Source of the DNA: an uncultured Porphyromonas sp.
GTDB taxonomy: Bacteria; Bacteroidota; Bacteroidia; Bacteroidales; Porphyromonadaceae
DNA: 10,043 nt
NCBI GenBank assembly: GCA_945965245.1
Contig: CAMFNC010000180.1
Coordinates: forward strand, 1-10,043
Direction of reading: 5' to 3'
Positions 1 through 7,467 of the stretch are shown here, piece after piece. The position numbers were made by a program, and so were the translations under genes. The notes below the pieces were generated by a model. It was not told the origin of the DNA. It saw only the letters and a program-made list of their open reading frames with translations, and made no database searches. Numbering within the stretch: position 1 is the stretch's first letter; every line of letters starts with the position of its first letter.

Positions 1-2
1 TC

Positions 3-1172
3 AAAGAGGGTAAGTTCGTAATCGTAGTGGACGATGAAGATCGTGAAAATGAGGGCGATTTTATTATAGCTGCCGAGAAAGTCACTCCCGAAAAAATCAA
101 TTTTATGATGCGTTATGGTCGCGGAGTCCTCTGCGCCCCTATCACAGAGGAGCGTGCGGCACAACTGGATTTGGAAATGCAGGTGCCTCAAAACACCTCG
201 GTACACGAAACACCGTTTACGGTAACCGTGGATCGCTTGGGCAACGGTTGCACCACTGGTGTTTCGATGTATGACCGTGCACAGACCATTCTGGCTCTGG
301 CCGATCCTGACACCCTACCTACCGACCTGGGCAGACCCGGGCACATCTGCCCCTTACGTGCTCGCAGCAAAGGAGTATTGCGCCGTGCCGGACACACCGA
401 AGCCGCTGTGGATTTGGCTCGTCTGAGCGGATTGCAACCTGCTGCTGCACTGATTGAAATCATCAATGAAGACGGCACCATGGCACGTCTGCCCCAATTG
501 ATGGAAACAGCCGAACGTTTCGGGATGAAGATTGTGAGCATCAAAGATTTGATAGCCTACCGCTTGCGCACCGAAAGCATCGTGGAGCGCGGCGTGGAGG
601 TGCACATGCCCACAAGCCGAGGTGACTTCCGCCTGATACCTTTTAGGCAGGTAAGCAACGGTTTGGAACACATTGCACTCATCAAAGGCAATGTATCAAG
701 TGGCGAACCGGTGCTGGTGCGCATGCACTCCAGTTGTGCCACCGGCGATATTTTCGGTTCCTGCCGATGCGAATGCGGCGATCAGCTGCACAAATCCATG
801 GAATTAATCGAACGGGAGGGGCGCGGACTGATTGTTTATCTCAATCAGGAAGGACGCGGCATTGGTCTGATGGACAAGATGCGCGCCTATAAGCTACAAG
901 AAGAAGGTATGGATACCGTGGACGCCAACCTGCATCTGGGTCATAATGCCGACGAACGAGACTATGGTGTGGGTGCTCAAATCCTGAAATCGCTGGAGGT
1001 ACACAAGATGCGTCTGCTGACCAATAATCCGGTGAAGCGTGTGGGTCTGGAGGCTTACGGACTGGAAGTAGTGGAAACCGTGCCCATCGAAATTGCCCCC
1101 AATCCCTTCAACAAGTTTTATCTGGAAACCAAAAAGAAACGCATGGGACATACCCTGCACAACATTAAATAA
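3..1172 (+). CDS. ribBA: Bifunctional 3,4-dihydroxy-2-butanone-4-phosphate synthase / GTP cyclohydrolase II (5'-partial)
   Basis: The two domains make both precursors of riboflavin. The RibB half converts ribulose 5-phosphate to 3,4-dihydroxy-2-butanone 4-phosphate, and the RibA half opens GTP to the diaminopyrimidinone. Both act in the cytoplasm. The RibB domain shows the acidic metal/substrate loop DDEDRENEGD (from base 30) and RAGHTEA, whose His is a metal ligand. The RibA domain shows the zinc cysteines in C-x10-C-x-C spacing (SSCATGD, then CRCEC, bases about 729-776), NQEGRGIGL, a DERDYGVGAQIL segment and NNPVKRVGLEAYGLEV. The C-terminus ends RMGHTLHNIK, as in other Bacteroidales proteins. 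The frame is open to the left edge and reads KEGKFVIV before the acidic loop, which matches the usual RibB N-terminus. The GTG at 27 is therefore internal, and about ten residues lie outside the window. An extra Cys next to the zinc motif (SCRCEC) is the only oddity. The call is very secure. Confidence 0.97.
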   Translation, partial: KEGKFVIVVDDEDRENEGDFIIAAEKVTPEKINFMMRYGRGVLCAPITEERAAQLDLEMQVPQNTSVHETPFTVTVDRLGNGCTTGVSMYDRAQTILALADPDTLPTDLGRPGHICPLRARSKGVLRRAGHTEAAVDLARLSGLQPAAALIEIINEDGTMARLPQLMETAERFGMKIVSIKDLIAYRLRTESIVERGVEVHMPTSRGDFRLIPFRQVSNGLEHIALIKGNVSSGEPVLVRMHSSCATGDIFGSCRCECGDQLHKSMELIEREGRGLIVYLNQEGRGIGLMDKMRAYKLQEEGMDTVDANLHLGHNADERDYGVGAQILKSLEVHKMRLLTNNPVKRVGLEAYGLEVVETVPIEIAPNPFNKFYLETKKKRMGHTLHNIK

Positions 1173-1243
1173 AAAAACGTAAATGTAAGGGCGAGATGCA
1201 TACTCGGCTAAAATGAGGAGCATCCCCTCTTTCCATTATCCAT

Positions 1244-1993
1244 ATGCAACCAAATCAACGGGAAGTCATTGCACGAGCCATAGAAAAGTATCGGCAAAAT
1301 CAACCCAATGCCCAACCCTCCGAACTGCAAGCCGCTCTTTTCGATATGGACGGCGTACTGTTTGATTCGATGCCGGCGCATGCCCGCAGCTGGAAAGAAG
1401 CGGTTAGCGAAGCCGGCTTGGACACCAAGGAAAAGGATTATTACAGCTACGAAGGTCAAACAGCACCCTATACCATCCGCCTGCTCTATGGCCTCCATCT
1501 GCAACGAGAACCGAATGAAGAGGAAATCGAACGGATATACCAACGCAAAACAGCCCTTTTCGGTCTGTATGACCATGGCGAACCCATCGCCGAAGCTCAT
1601 CGCGTACTTGATTCGGTCAAGGACTTGAAACGTGTGCTGGTGACCGGCTCTTCGCAGCCGGAACTAATGATGCGAATCAATCATACCTACCCGAACATCT
1701 TCGGCTCCCACAATATGATTACGGGCAAAGATGTCAAGCTGGGCAAACCTCACCCCGAACCCTACCTCAAAGCACTGGACAAAGCCGGAGTGTGTTCGCA
1801 GGCCGCCCTGGTGGTGGAAAACGCACCTATGGGTATCAAGGCAGCCAAAGCTGCGGGCATCTTTACGATTGCTGTCAATACCGGACCGCTGGACGACGAA
1901 GAACTGCGGCAAGCAGGGGCAGATTTGCTCTTCGATAATATGGGGCGGTTGGCAGAAGCCATCCCCCTGATACGTCAATTGTGGAGTTGTTAA
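1244..1993 (+). CDS. HAD-superfamily hydrolase, beta-phosphoglucomutase / phosphoglycolate phosphatase-like
   Basis: A 249-residue cytoplasmic phosphatase or phosphomutase with all four HAD motifs. Motif I is FDMDGVLFDS, with nucleophile Asp34 and acid/base Asp36. An alpha-helical cap of the PGM/Gph type (C1) fills roughly residues 43-125. Motif II is VTGSS (Thr134), motif III is Lys168 in KLGKPHPEPY, and motif IV is VVENAPMGIKAAKAAG, with Glu192-Asn193. The second acidic position is Asn, a variant that occurs in this subfamily. About 27 charged or polar residues precede the catalytic core, so the protein is slightly longer than minimal members (about 220 residues). Its substrate cannot be read from sequence; small sugar phosphates or phosphoglycolate are typical. 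It lies 71 nt after ribBA on the same strand. A link to removing the phosphate from the riboflavin precursor is possible because that enzyme is a HAD protein in several bacteria, but this is inference only. Confidence 0.9.
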   Translation: MQPNQREVIARAIEKYRQNQPNAQPSELQAALFDMDGVLFDSMPAHARSWKEAVSEAGLDTKEKDYYSYEGQTAPYTIRLLYGLHLQREPNEEEIERIYQRKTALFGLYDHGEPIAEAHRVLDSVKDLKRVLVTGSSQPELMMRINHTYPNIFGSHNMITGKDVKLGKPHPEPYLKALDKAGVCSQAALVVENAPMGIKAAKAAGIFTIAVNTGPLDDEELRQAGADLLFDNMGRLAEAIPLIRQLWSC

Positions 1994-2017
1994 AGCCTGC
2001 AGATTTGGGTATCTTTG
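1987..2017 (+). promoter_or_regulatory. Bacteroidetes-type promoter for the DUF3256/coiled-coil gene pair
   Basis: The -33 element TTG (1987-1989) and an exact -7 element TATCTTTG (2010-2017, consensus TAnnTTTG) are separated by 20 nt, inside the spacing range known for the primary sigma factor of Bacteroidetes. The -33 element lies in the last codons of the upstream HAD gene. Transcription would start near 2022-2025, giving a leader of about 16-18 nt before the ATG at 2040. No start site has been measured. Confidence 0.72.
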
Positions 2018-2039
2018 TTTACAAAAAAAGATTATTCCG

Positions 2040-2723
2040 ATGAACTATATGAAACGAATCTTGGGGTTGCTCCTGTTACTACTGTCTGTGGGATTTCTTC
2101 CTGGTCAGGCGCAAGAGACGGAGCGCAAAATACGTTATTACTTCCAACAGATGCCGGAGGCGGTCATGCCCATGCTTTCGCAGCAAGACCGGGAATCGCT
2201 GGTAAACTCTTACGATGAAGCCAAGAAGCCCGTAAACATCCGTGGCAGACTAATCTATGAGATTACGTTGGAAAAGCTGACCGACAACTATATCCGTATG
2301 CGCACCAGCCAATCCGGCTATACGGAATGGATGCTGCTACCTTTGGTAAACGGCACACCAGTCATCATGATGGTTCAAACCGTAGAACGCCCCATACCGG
2401 ATGCCCGGCTAACGTTTTTCACTCCGAATTGGCAGGTAATTTCTAACTCCGACATGATGATTACAGCACCGCAAAAGAACGATTTCCTGCCACCGGAAAT
2501 CGACGAGCGCACACCGGAAGGCAGGTCTTTTGCCCACCGCTTGGAACCGCTTTATCTGACTTATGAACTGAACCCCGAACTCTTGCAGATAGAGGCAAAG
2601 CCTTCGCTAAAGCCGGCCGATGATGCAGCAGGCAACCATGACGAAGCTCTGGCCAAAGAAATCAAACCTCTGAGCTATTACTGGAGCAACGGACTGTGGA
2701 GGCGCACCGACGTAAAACAATAA
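2040..2723 (+). CDS. DUF3256-like exported protein of unknown function
   Basis: A 227-residue protein with a clear N-terminal signal: MNYMKR, then a leucine-rich stretch (residues 7-20), with probable cleavage after GQAQ near residue 25. There is no lipobox Cys, so it is probably periplasmic or surface-released and not a lipoprotein. The mature part resembles the DUF3256 family of Bacteroidales. It opens with a YYFQQMPEAVMPMLSQQDRESLV segment, then has EKLTDNYIRMRTSQSGYTEWMLLPLVNGTPVIMM-type beta strands. A FFTPNWQ motif follows near residue 126, and the C-terminus is SYYWSNGLWRR. No catalytic motif is visible. ATG 2040 suits the promoter spacing, but ATG 2049 (Met4, MKRILG) is an equally plausible start. 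It lies 10 nt before the coiled-coil gene, so the two are probably one transcript. The family assignment is from memory of its pattern and is moderately sure; exported status is nearly certain. Confidence 0.75.
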   Translation: MNYMKRILGLLLLLLSVGFLPGQAQETERKIRYYFQQMPEAVMPMLSQQDRESLVNSYDEAKKPVNIRGRLIYEITLEKLTDNYIRMRTSQSGYTEWMLLPLVNGTPVIMMVQTVERPIPDARLTFFTPNWQVISNSDMMITAPQKNDFLPPEIDERTPEGRSFAHRLEPLYLTYELNPELLQIEAKPSLKPADDAAGNHDEALAKEIKPLSYYWSNGLWRRTDVKQ

Positions 2724-2733
2724 AAATATAGAA

Positions 2734-3651
2734 ATGACCAACAAACGAACCAAACTGATTGCTTTGGCTGTAACTGCATTCATTTTGATTGTGGGCGGAT
2801 TGATTTTTTGGATTGTGGGCGAGAAAAAGCAATTGGAAGCCGACAAGCTCAACTTCGCCAAATTGGAAAAAGAAGCCATGCAGGAGGAACTGGATAGGCT
2901 GAACGAGGAGTATGGCATGCAATATCAAAAGCTGACGCAAGGCACCACGCCGGGAGAGCTGAAAATGCACTTTGCCAATGACTCCATAGCGGCACAATTG
3001 ATATCGGAGCGTGCCAAAGTAAGCAAACTATTGGAAGAACTAAACTCGGTAAAAGCGAACAATGCCAAACGCATCGGTGAACTGAAAAACGAGGTAAAAA
3101 CATTGCGCACCATACTTCGCTCGTATGTGGTGCAGATAGACTCTCTGAACGTGGCCAACGAAAGGCTTCGGAATGAGAATGCCACGGTCAAGGAAAACTT
3201 GGAGCGTGTAAGTTCGGAGGCGGGTCAATTACAGGCAGACAAGAAAAAACTAACAGAACAGGTAAATCTGGCAGCCAAACTGAATGCAACGAACATTGGC
3301 ATCAGACTGATTGACCGCCGAGGACGTAAAGCCAAATCACTAACACGAGCCGAAAGCATCGAAATCACATTTACCGTGTCTAAAAATATCACGGCCGAAC
3401 CGGGCGAAAAGACTTTTTATGCTCGCATCCTGAACCCCAACGGCGAAGCTCTGATACAGAATGCCTCCGACATGATGACATTCGAGGGCGCCAAGGTTCC
3501 GTTCAGCTGCCGCAAGGTGGTGGAATACGGAGGTGATGAAATGATCATAACTCTCTACTGGAATATCAATCAGGCTCTTTTGGAAGGGCAGTATATGATT
3601 TATCTGATAGCCGATGGCAATCTCATCGGTCAAAAGTCATTTACCCTTTAA
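2734..3651 (+). CDS. Inner-membrane-anchored coiled-coil protein with C-terminal beta domain, function unknown
   Basis: A 305-residue protein of unrecognised function with three parts. A short basic N-terminus (MTNKRTK) leads into one transmembrane helix at about residues 8-28. A long charged helical region, about 30-185, is rich in Glu, Lys, Leu, Asn and Ala with heptad-like leucines and is probably coiled coil. A C-terminal domain, about 186-305, begins NIGIRLIDRRGRKAKS and is beta-rich (ESIEITFTVS, EKTFYARILNPNGE, EMIITLYWNI, YMIYLIADGNLIGQKSF). The beta domain resembles those that end several Bacteroidetes envelope proteins. The anchor with few positive residues after it suggests that the bulk faces the periplasm (inference). 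It follows the DUF3256-like gene by 10 nt with an A-rich leader. Automatic annotation may label such proteins SMC-like because of the coiled coil, but no Walker motifs are present. Confidence 0.8.
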   Translation: MTNKRTKLIALAVTAFILIVGGLIFWIVGEKKQLEADKLNFAKLEKEAMQEELDRLNEEYGMQYQKLTQGTTPGELKMHFANDSIAAQLISERAKVSKLLEELNSVKANNAKRIGELKNEVKTLRTILRSYVVQIDSLNVANERLRNENATVKENLERVSSEAGQLQADKKKLTEQVNLAAKLNATNIGIRLIDRRGRKAKSLTRAESIEITFTVSKNITAEPGEKTFYARILNPNGEALIQNASDMMTFEGAKVPFSCRKVVEYGGDEMIITLYWNINQALLEGQYMIYLIADGNLIGQKSFTL

Positions 3652-3667
3652 TTGGGGTAAATGACTT
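3634..3667 (+). terminator. Perfect 13-bp inverted repeat spanning the stop codon of the coiled-coil gene
   Basis: AAGTCATTTACCC (3634-3646) pairs perfectly with GGGTAAATGACTT (3655-3667) around an 8-nt loop, and the TAA stop codon (3649-3651) falls in the loop. It is placed to end transcription of the two-gene unit before the tolC operon. There is no U-tract on the + strand after the stem (the next bases are CCGG). An intrinsic terminator is therefore likely but not certain; an operator or an RNA-stabilising hairpin are alternatives. Confidence 0.55.
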
Positions 3668-3793
3668 CCGGTAGAAAAACTGTCTCCCATTCGTTCGCCT
3701 GGCAATTATTATTTTTACTCACGGTGGGTTGTAAATCTGATTTATATCCCCAATTTAATCATTACGCGTCGCAAGATTAGTGTTTGATTGACT
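3652..3793 (+). promoter_or_regulatory. Intergenic region expected to hold the tolC-operon promoter
   Basis: This 142-nt spacer is the only sizeable gap before the five-gene operon, so the promoter is expected here. No exact TAnnTTTG box is present. The best partial matches are TAAATCTG (3732-3739, one mismatch) and TAGTGTTTG (3778-3786, one extra spacer base). Neither has a TTG at the right distance. The region is A/T-rich from about 3705 to 3765. The assignment rests on position alone. Confidence 0.3.
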
Positions 3794-5179
3794 ATGAAAT
3801 TTTCCAATTTATTAAGCTACACAAGGTATTTTATAAGCCTTCTGATACTTACTTTGATGCTCGCTACTCCTGCACAAGCACAGCGAGTTCTCAGTTTGGA
3901 TAGTTGCCGCAGAATGGCTGTCAAAAACAACAAACAACTCCAAATTGAGCAACAGAAACAGGTAGCAGCTCGAGCTAAACTGAAAGAGGTAGATATCAAT
4001 TTCTTTCCCAAAATTTCTTTGCAAGGTGCTTATTTCTATATGAATAAGCCCATCAAAATCATTGATTGGGATGCACTGCCCCATCCAATTAACACGCATA
4101 TTCCTTCTTTGGTCAAACAACTGACGTCCATAGAGCTTGACAATGTATGGATGGGAAGCCTCATTGGTATCCAGCCACTCTTCATGGGAGGGAAGATTGC
4201 TTCGGCTCACCAAATGGCATCCAAGGCTGTCACGCTGGCAGAATATATGACCGAAACCAAACAGACCGAAATAGAATTGCAAGTGGAAGAAAGTTATTGG
4301 CGGGTGGTAAGCCTCAAAAGCAAGGAGAAATTACTCATACAACTTGTGAAACTATTGGATGACGCAGTAAAGGACGTGGATGCCGCCATCCGCGAAGGGG
4401 TGGCCACCAAAGCCGACGGATTGGCTATCAGAGTAAAACGCAGCGAAGCGGAGCAAAAACTCTTGCAGGTGCAAAACGGGCTATACTTATCGCGAATGCA
4501 GCTGACCCAACAATGCGGCATAGGATTGGATGCACACTTTGAAGTAGCAGACGAACTGAATCCGGACCATCCGCAGATACAACCACCATTGACTATGAAA
4601 CGGGATTCTGTGGAATTGGCCTTTAGCATGGAACAACGCTCGGAAGTGCGCTCACTGCGTTTGGCTGATACGATTTTCCTGCACAAGGAACGGATGGAAA
4701 TGGCAGAGATGCTACCCAAAATATTCATGGCAGGAGGTTATACCACATCTAAGCCCAATCTCTTTTCGGCTCCCCGCTCATCGTTCGATGGCACATGGGC
4801 AGTATCGCTGGTTATGCAGATACCCATTACCGGCATTGCCACCGGACGAGCCAAGATGCGACAAGCACATGCCGAACGGGTAATCAAACAACTGGAACTG
4901 GCAGATGCACAAGAGAAAATCGGATTACAGATGCGGCAAGCACAACTGAACCAAATCGAAGCCGAGAAGCAATTAACCTCGGCCAAACTAAATCTGCAAA
5001 GAGCCGAAGAAAACCTGCGTTACGCCCAATTGGGTTACAAAGAGGGAGTTATCCCTCTATTAAGCCTCACCGAAGCACAGACGGCGTGGGCATTGGCACA
5101 CGACAACCTGATAGACGCTTGGATAGCCGTGCACATGGCAGAAACTAAAATCAAACATATCATACCTCAAGCCGCATAA
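3794..5179 (+). CDS. TolC-family outer-membrane efflux channel
   Basis: A 461-residue outer-membrane channel protein. In this family a trimer forms a beta-barrel in the outer membrane and a long alpha-helical tunnel into the periplasm, which docks on an HlyD-type adaptor. A signal peptide covers residues 1-29 (hydrophobic core, then ATPAQA with cleavage before QRVLSL). No lipobox is seen, so it is not one of the lipid-anchored members. Two outer-membrane efflux protein repeats are visible. The first begins LSLDSCRRMAVKNNKQLQ and holds INFFPKISLQGAYFY. The second ends ENLRYAQLGYKEGVIPLLSLTEAQTAW, followed by helices to the C-terminus. The ATG at 3794 is chosen over the in-frame TTG two codons upstream because it starts a standard signal peptide (MKFSN). 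It is the first gene of the pump operon, 4 nt before the adaptor gene. The transported substrate is unknown. Confidence 0.92.
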   Translation: MKFSNLLSYTRYFISLLILTLMLATPAQAQRVLSLDSCRRMAVKNNKQLQIEQQKQVAARAKLKEVDINFFPKISLQGAYFYMNKPIKIIDWDALPHPINTHIPSLVKQLTSIELDNVWMGSLIGIQPLFMGGKIASAHQMASKAVTLAEYMTETKQTEIELQVEESYWRVVSLKSKEKLLIQLVKLLDDAVKDVDAAIREGVATKADGLAIRVKRSEAEQKLLQVQNGLYLSRMQLTQQCGIGLDAHFEVADELNPDHPQIQPPLTMKRDSVELAFSMEQRSEVRSLRLADTIFLHKERMEMAEMLPKIFMAGGYTTSKPNLFSAPRSSFDGTWAVSLVMQIPITGIATGRAKMRQAHAERVIKQLELADAQEKIGLQMRQAQLNQIEAEKQLTSAKLNLQRAEENLRYAQLGYKEGVIPLLSLTEAQTAWALAHDNLIDAWIAVHMAETKIKHIIPQAA

Positions 5180-5183
5180 TACA

Positions 5184-6254
5184 ATGGAAGAAAACAAAAC
5201 TACAAACACTCCCGAAACAACATCGGAAAACTCATCACGAGACTTTAAAGAAGTTTTGGCCAATAAGCATACCCAAGGCATGATTATCTCCTTTATGGTG
5301 GTTCTCGTTGTGGTGGGATTGATTACGCTGACCGGATTTGTATTTTTCCGTCCGCACGAAGAAATCATCGTGGGGCAAGCAGAAGTGGAAGAAGTGCGCA
5401 TATCGGGCAAAGTGCCGGGGCGCATTACGGAATATCTGGTAGAAGAGGGACAGATGGTTCACCGGGGAGATACGCTGGTAAGAATATACTCGCCGGAAGT
5501 ATTGGCAAAATTAGAGCAAGCCGAAGCGGCCAAATCTGCAGCTCAATCACTGCAACGTCAGGCAGACAAAGGGGCAGACGGAAATATCCAAAACTCGGTA
5601 TATGAGTTATGGCAGAGTGCCCAAGTGGGATTGGAGGTAACACGCAAAAGCCACGAACGGGTCAAAAATCTCTATGAACAAGGGGTAATTTCGGCTCAGA
5701 AATTCGATGAGGTAGAAGCTAAACTACACGCCATGGAGGCTGCAGAACGGGCAGCCAAAAGCCAATACGAACTCTCCAAACGCGGACTGCTGTCGCAAGA
5801 CAAAGCCACCATGCAGGCCCTGGTCAGCCGCACGGACGGATTGCTGAACGAAGTGAGCGCTTATCTGGACGAAAATGCCCTGACCTCCCCCATAGACGGC
5901 ATGGTCACGGATATTTTTCCGCATCGCGGCGAATTGGTAGGCAGCGGCGCTCCGGTCATGAACATTGCCGATACCGCCACCATACACGTTTTATTTGCCA
6001 TTCGTGAGGATAAACTGCAAAACGTTGCCCGCGACACACAATTGGAAGCCTATGTGCCTGCATTGGGTAATAAACGCATTCTGCTGCGAGTGGTCAAGCT
6101 GAAAGACATGGGAGCGTATGCTGCATGGAAAGCCACCAAACCGACCGGGCAAATAGATGTGCGTACCTTCCGCATCAAAGCCGTACCCACCCAACCAGTG
6201 GCAGGATTGGTGGCAGGAATGTCTGTGGTGCTGGACGATAAAAAAGTCAAATAA
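5184..6254 (+). CDS. HlyD/EmrA-family periplasmic adaptor (membrane fusion) protein
   Basis: A 356-residue adaptor that would bridge the inner-membrane permeases and the TolC-type channel. A polar cytoplasmic N-terminus (about 30 residues, rich in Thr, Glu and Ser) precedes one transmembrane helix at about 32-55, so it is anchored by a helix and not by lipid. The first half of the lipoyl-like domain (about 64-105) carries VRISGKVPGRITEYLVEEGQ and VHRGDTLVRIYSPE. A helical hairpin follows (about 106-230), including KNLYEQGVISAQKFDEVEAK. The second lipoyl half is LTSPIDGMVTDIFPHRGELV (about 233-252), then a beta-barrel domain to the C-terminus. Length and order match EmrA/YbhG-type proteins. 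It sits between tolC and the first permease with 4-nt gaps, so tight co-expression is expected. Confidence 0.92.
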   Translation: MEENKTTNTPETTSENSSRDFKEVLANKHTQGMIISFMVVLVVVGLITLTGFVFFRPHEEIIVGQAEVEEVRISGKVPGRITEYLVEEGQMVHRGDTLVRIYSPEVLAKLEQAEAAKSAAQSLQRQADKGADGNIQNSVYELWQSAQVGLEVTRKSHERVKNLYEQGVISAQKFDEVEAKLHAMEAAERAAKSQYELSKRGLLSQDKATMQALVSRTDGLLNEVSAYLDENALTSPIDGMVTDIFPHRGELVGSGAPVMNIADTATIHVLFAIREDKLQNVARDTQLEAYVPALGNKRILLRVVKLKDMGAYAAWKATKPTGQIDVRTFRIKAVPTQPVAGLVAGMSVVLDDKKVK

Positions 6255-6258
6255 AGGG

Positions 6259-7464
6259 ATGGCCGCAAACACGGGATTTTCTTACCGCCGGTCACAAAAT
6301 CACACCCTCCTACTGCGTGCGGTAATCCTACGCGAATGGAGGTTGGTCTGCACACACAAAATTTATTGGGTGGGTATGATCTTGGCTCCACTTTTCTCAC
6401 TGGTTTTCTTGCTCACTCTGATGAGTAAGGGTTTACCCACATTACTGCCGTTGGCTGTGGTTGATTTGGATCAGACCTATACTTCACGCGAACTAATTCG
6501 CAACCTTGATGCTTTCGAACAAACACAAGTGGTGATGCATGCATCGAGCTTCGCAGATGCTCGAGCAGCCATGCAGCGAGGTGATGTGTATGGTATCATT
6601 GTACTGCCGGAGCGGTTCACGGCAATGGCCACAGCCGGCAGACAACCCATTATCACTTATTACACTAATAATAACTACATGATGGGGGGCAGCCTATTAT
6701 TTCGGGACTTGAAGACAATCAGCGAAATGGCTTCTGCTTCGGTCGGTTTGAAAGTAGGTCTGGCACGTGGCGAAGACAACGAGCAAATCATGGGAAAGGT
6801 GTTGCCCATTCAAGTAGATGCCCATGTGATGGGTAATCCATGGCTCAATTACTCGATTTATCTGAACAACCTTATTATTCCCGGCATTCTGCAATTGCTC
6901 ATCATGCAACTCACGGTCTATTCCATCGGAGTAGAAATCAAAAAACGCACCTCACGCGAATGGTTGGGCTGCGCCGGTGGCTCCATTTACACTGCTCTCT
7001 TGGGCAAACTCATCGTACACACTGCCATCTATATGTTGGTGGGCACTTGTTGTCTATCGGTATTATATGGTTGGGCAGACTTCCCGCTTCAATCCGGATG
7101 GGGTCCCATGCTCTTGGCTCTGCTCCTGCTCATTCTGGCGGCTCAGTCCTTGGGCATCCTTTTTATCTCGCTATTACCCATCTTACGACTGGGACTCAGT
7201 TTGGCGAGTCTGTTCGGGATGTTAGCTTTTTCCATTGCAGGCTTTTCTTTCCCCGTTACGGATATGTATGCCTCATTACAGGCTCTTACCAATCTTTTTC
7301 CGCTCAGACATTATTTTTTGATTTATGCCGATCAGGCTCTTAACGGCTATCCGATGTGGTATAGTCGATACGCCTACCTGGGATTGATCTTGTTGATTTT
7401 TTTGCCAATGCTCAATATCCGCAACTTGCGTTCGGAGCTGCTCTTGGTCAAATACATCAAATAA
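6259..7464 (+). CDS. ABC-2 type transporter permease (first of pair)
   Basis: A 401-residue inner-membrane protein with the ABC-2 permease layout (YhhJ/YbhR type). One transmembrane helix lies at about 36-56. A large periplasmic segment (about 57-197) contains LAVVDLDQTYTSRELIRNLD and DVYGIIVLPERFT. Five further helices lie near 200-226, 244-270, 283-304, 308-333 and 372-387, with FSIAGFSFPVTDM and LTNLFPLRHYFLIYADQA in the C-terminal half, both typical of the family. The start is placed at ATG 6259, just after the adaptor stop (gap 4 nt, AAAGGG before it). The frame stays open upstream to 6157, but that part is only the adaptor gene read in another frame. It has no nucleotide-binding domain, so it needs a separate ATPase. 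It is paralogous to the next gene. The substrate is unknown. Confidence 0.9.
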   Translation: MAANTGFSYRRSQNHTLLLRAVILREWRLVCTHKIYWVGMILAPLFSLVFLLTLMSKGLPTLLPLAVVDLDQTYTSRELIRNLDAFEQTQVVMHASSFADARAAMQRGDVYGIIVLPERFTAMATAGRQPIITYYTNNNYMMGGSLLFRDLKTISEMASASVGLKVGLARGEDNEQIMGKVLPIQVDAHVMGNPWLNYSIYLNNLIIPGILQLLIMQLTVYSIGVEIKKRTSREWLGCAGGSIYTALLGKLIVHTAIYMLVGTCCLSVLYGWADFPLQSGWGPMLLALLLLILAAQSLGILFISLLPILRLGLSLASLFGMLAFSIAGFSFPVTDMYASLQALTNLFPLRHYFLIYADQALNGYPMWYSRYAYLGLILLIFLPMLNIRNLRSELLLVKYIK

Positions 7465-7467
7465 AAC

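Noticed and set aside
27..29. GTG as start codon of ribBA
   Set aside because: Codons before it read KEGKFVIV in the same frame, which is conserved RibB sequence, so the true start is outside the window.
1173..1243. Promoter or terminator between ribBA and the HAD gene
   Set aside because: Only 4-bp inverted repeats (such as CGAG/CTCG around ATGCAT) and no TAnnTTTG box are present; nothing rises above chance.
1208..1600. 130-residue open frame on the - strand across the HAD gene start
   Set aside because: It is antisense to the catalytic motif I region of the HAD gene and shows no recognisable family; coding is assigned to the + strand.
3778..3786. TAGTGTTTG as -7 promoter box of the tolC operon
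   Set aside because: It has one base too many between TA and TTTG, lacks a TTG at the right distance, and would put the transcript start within a few bases of the ATG.
3812..4282. 156-residue open frame on the - strand inside tolC
   Set aside because: It lies fully within the well-supported TolC coding sequence and its translation has no domain resemblance or exported-protein features; it is an antisense shadow.
6157..6258. Upstream extension of the first permease (34 extra residues)
   Set aside because: The extra part overlaps the end of the adaptor gene in another frame and reads as a Trp/Cys/Pro-rich non-family sequence; ATG 6259 gives the normal ABC-2 N-terminus and a 4-nt gap.
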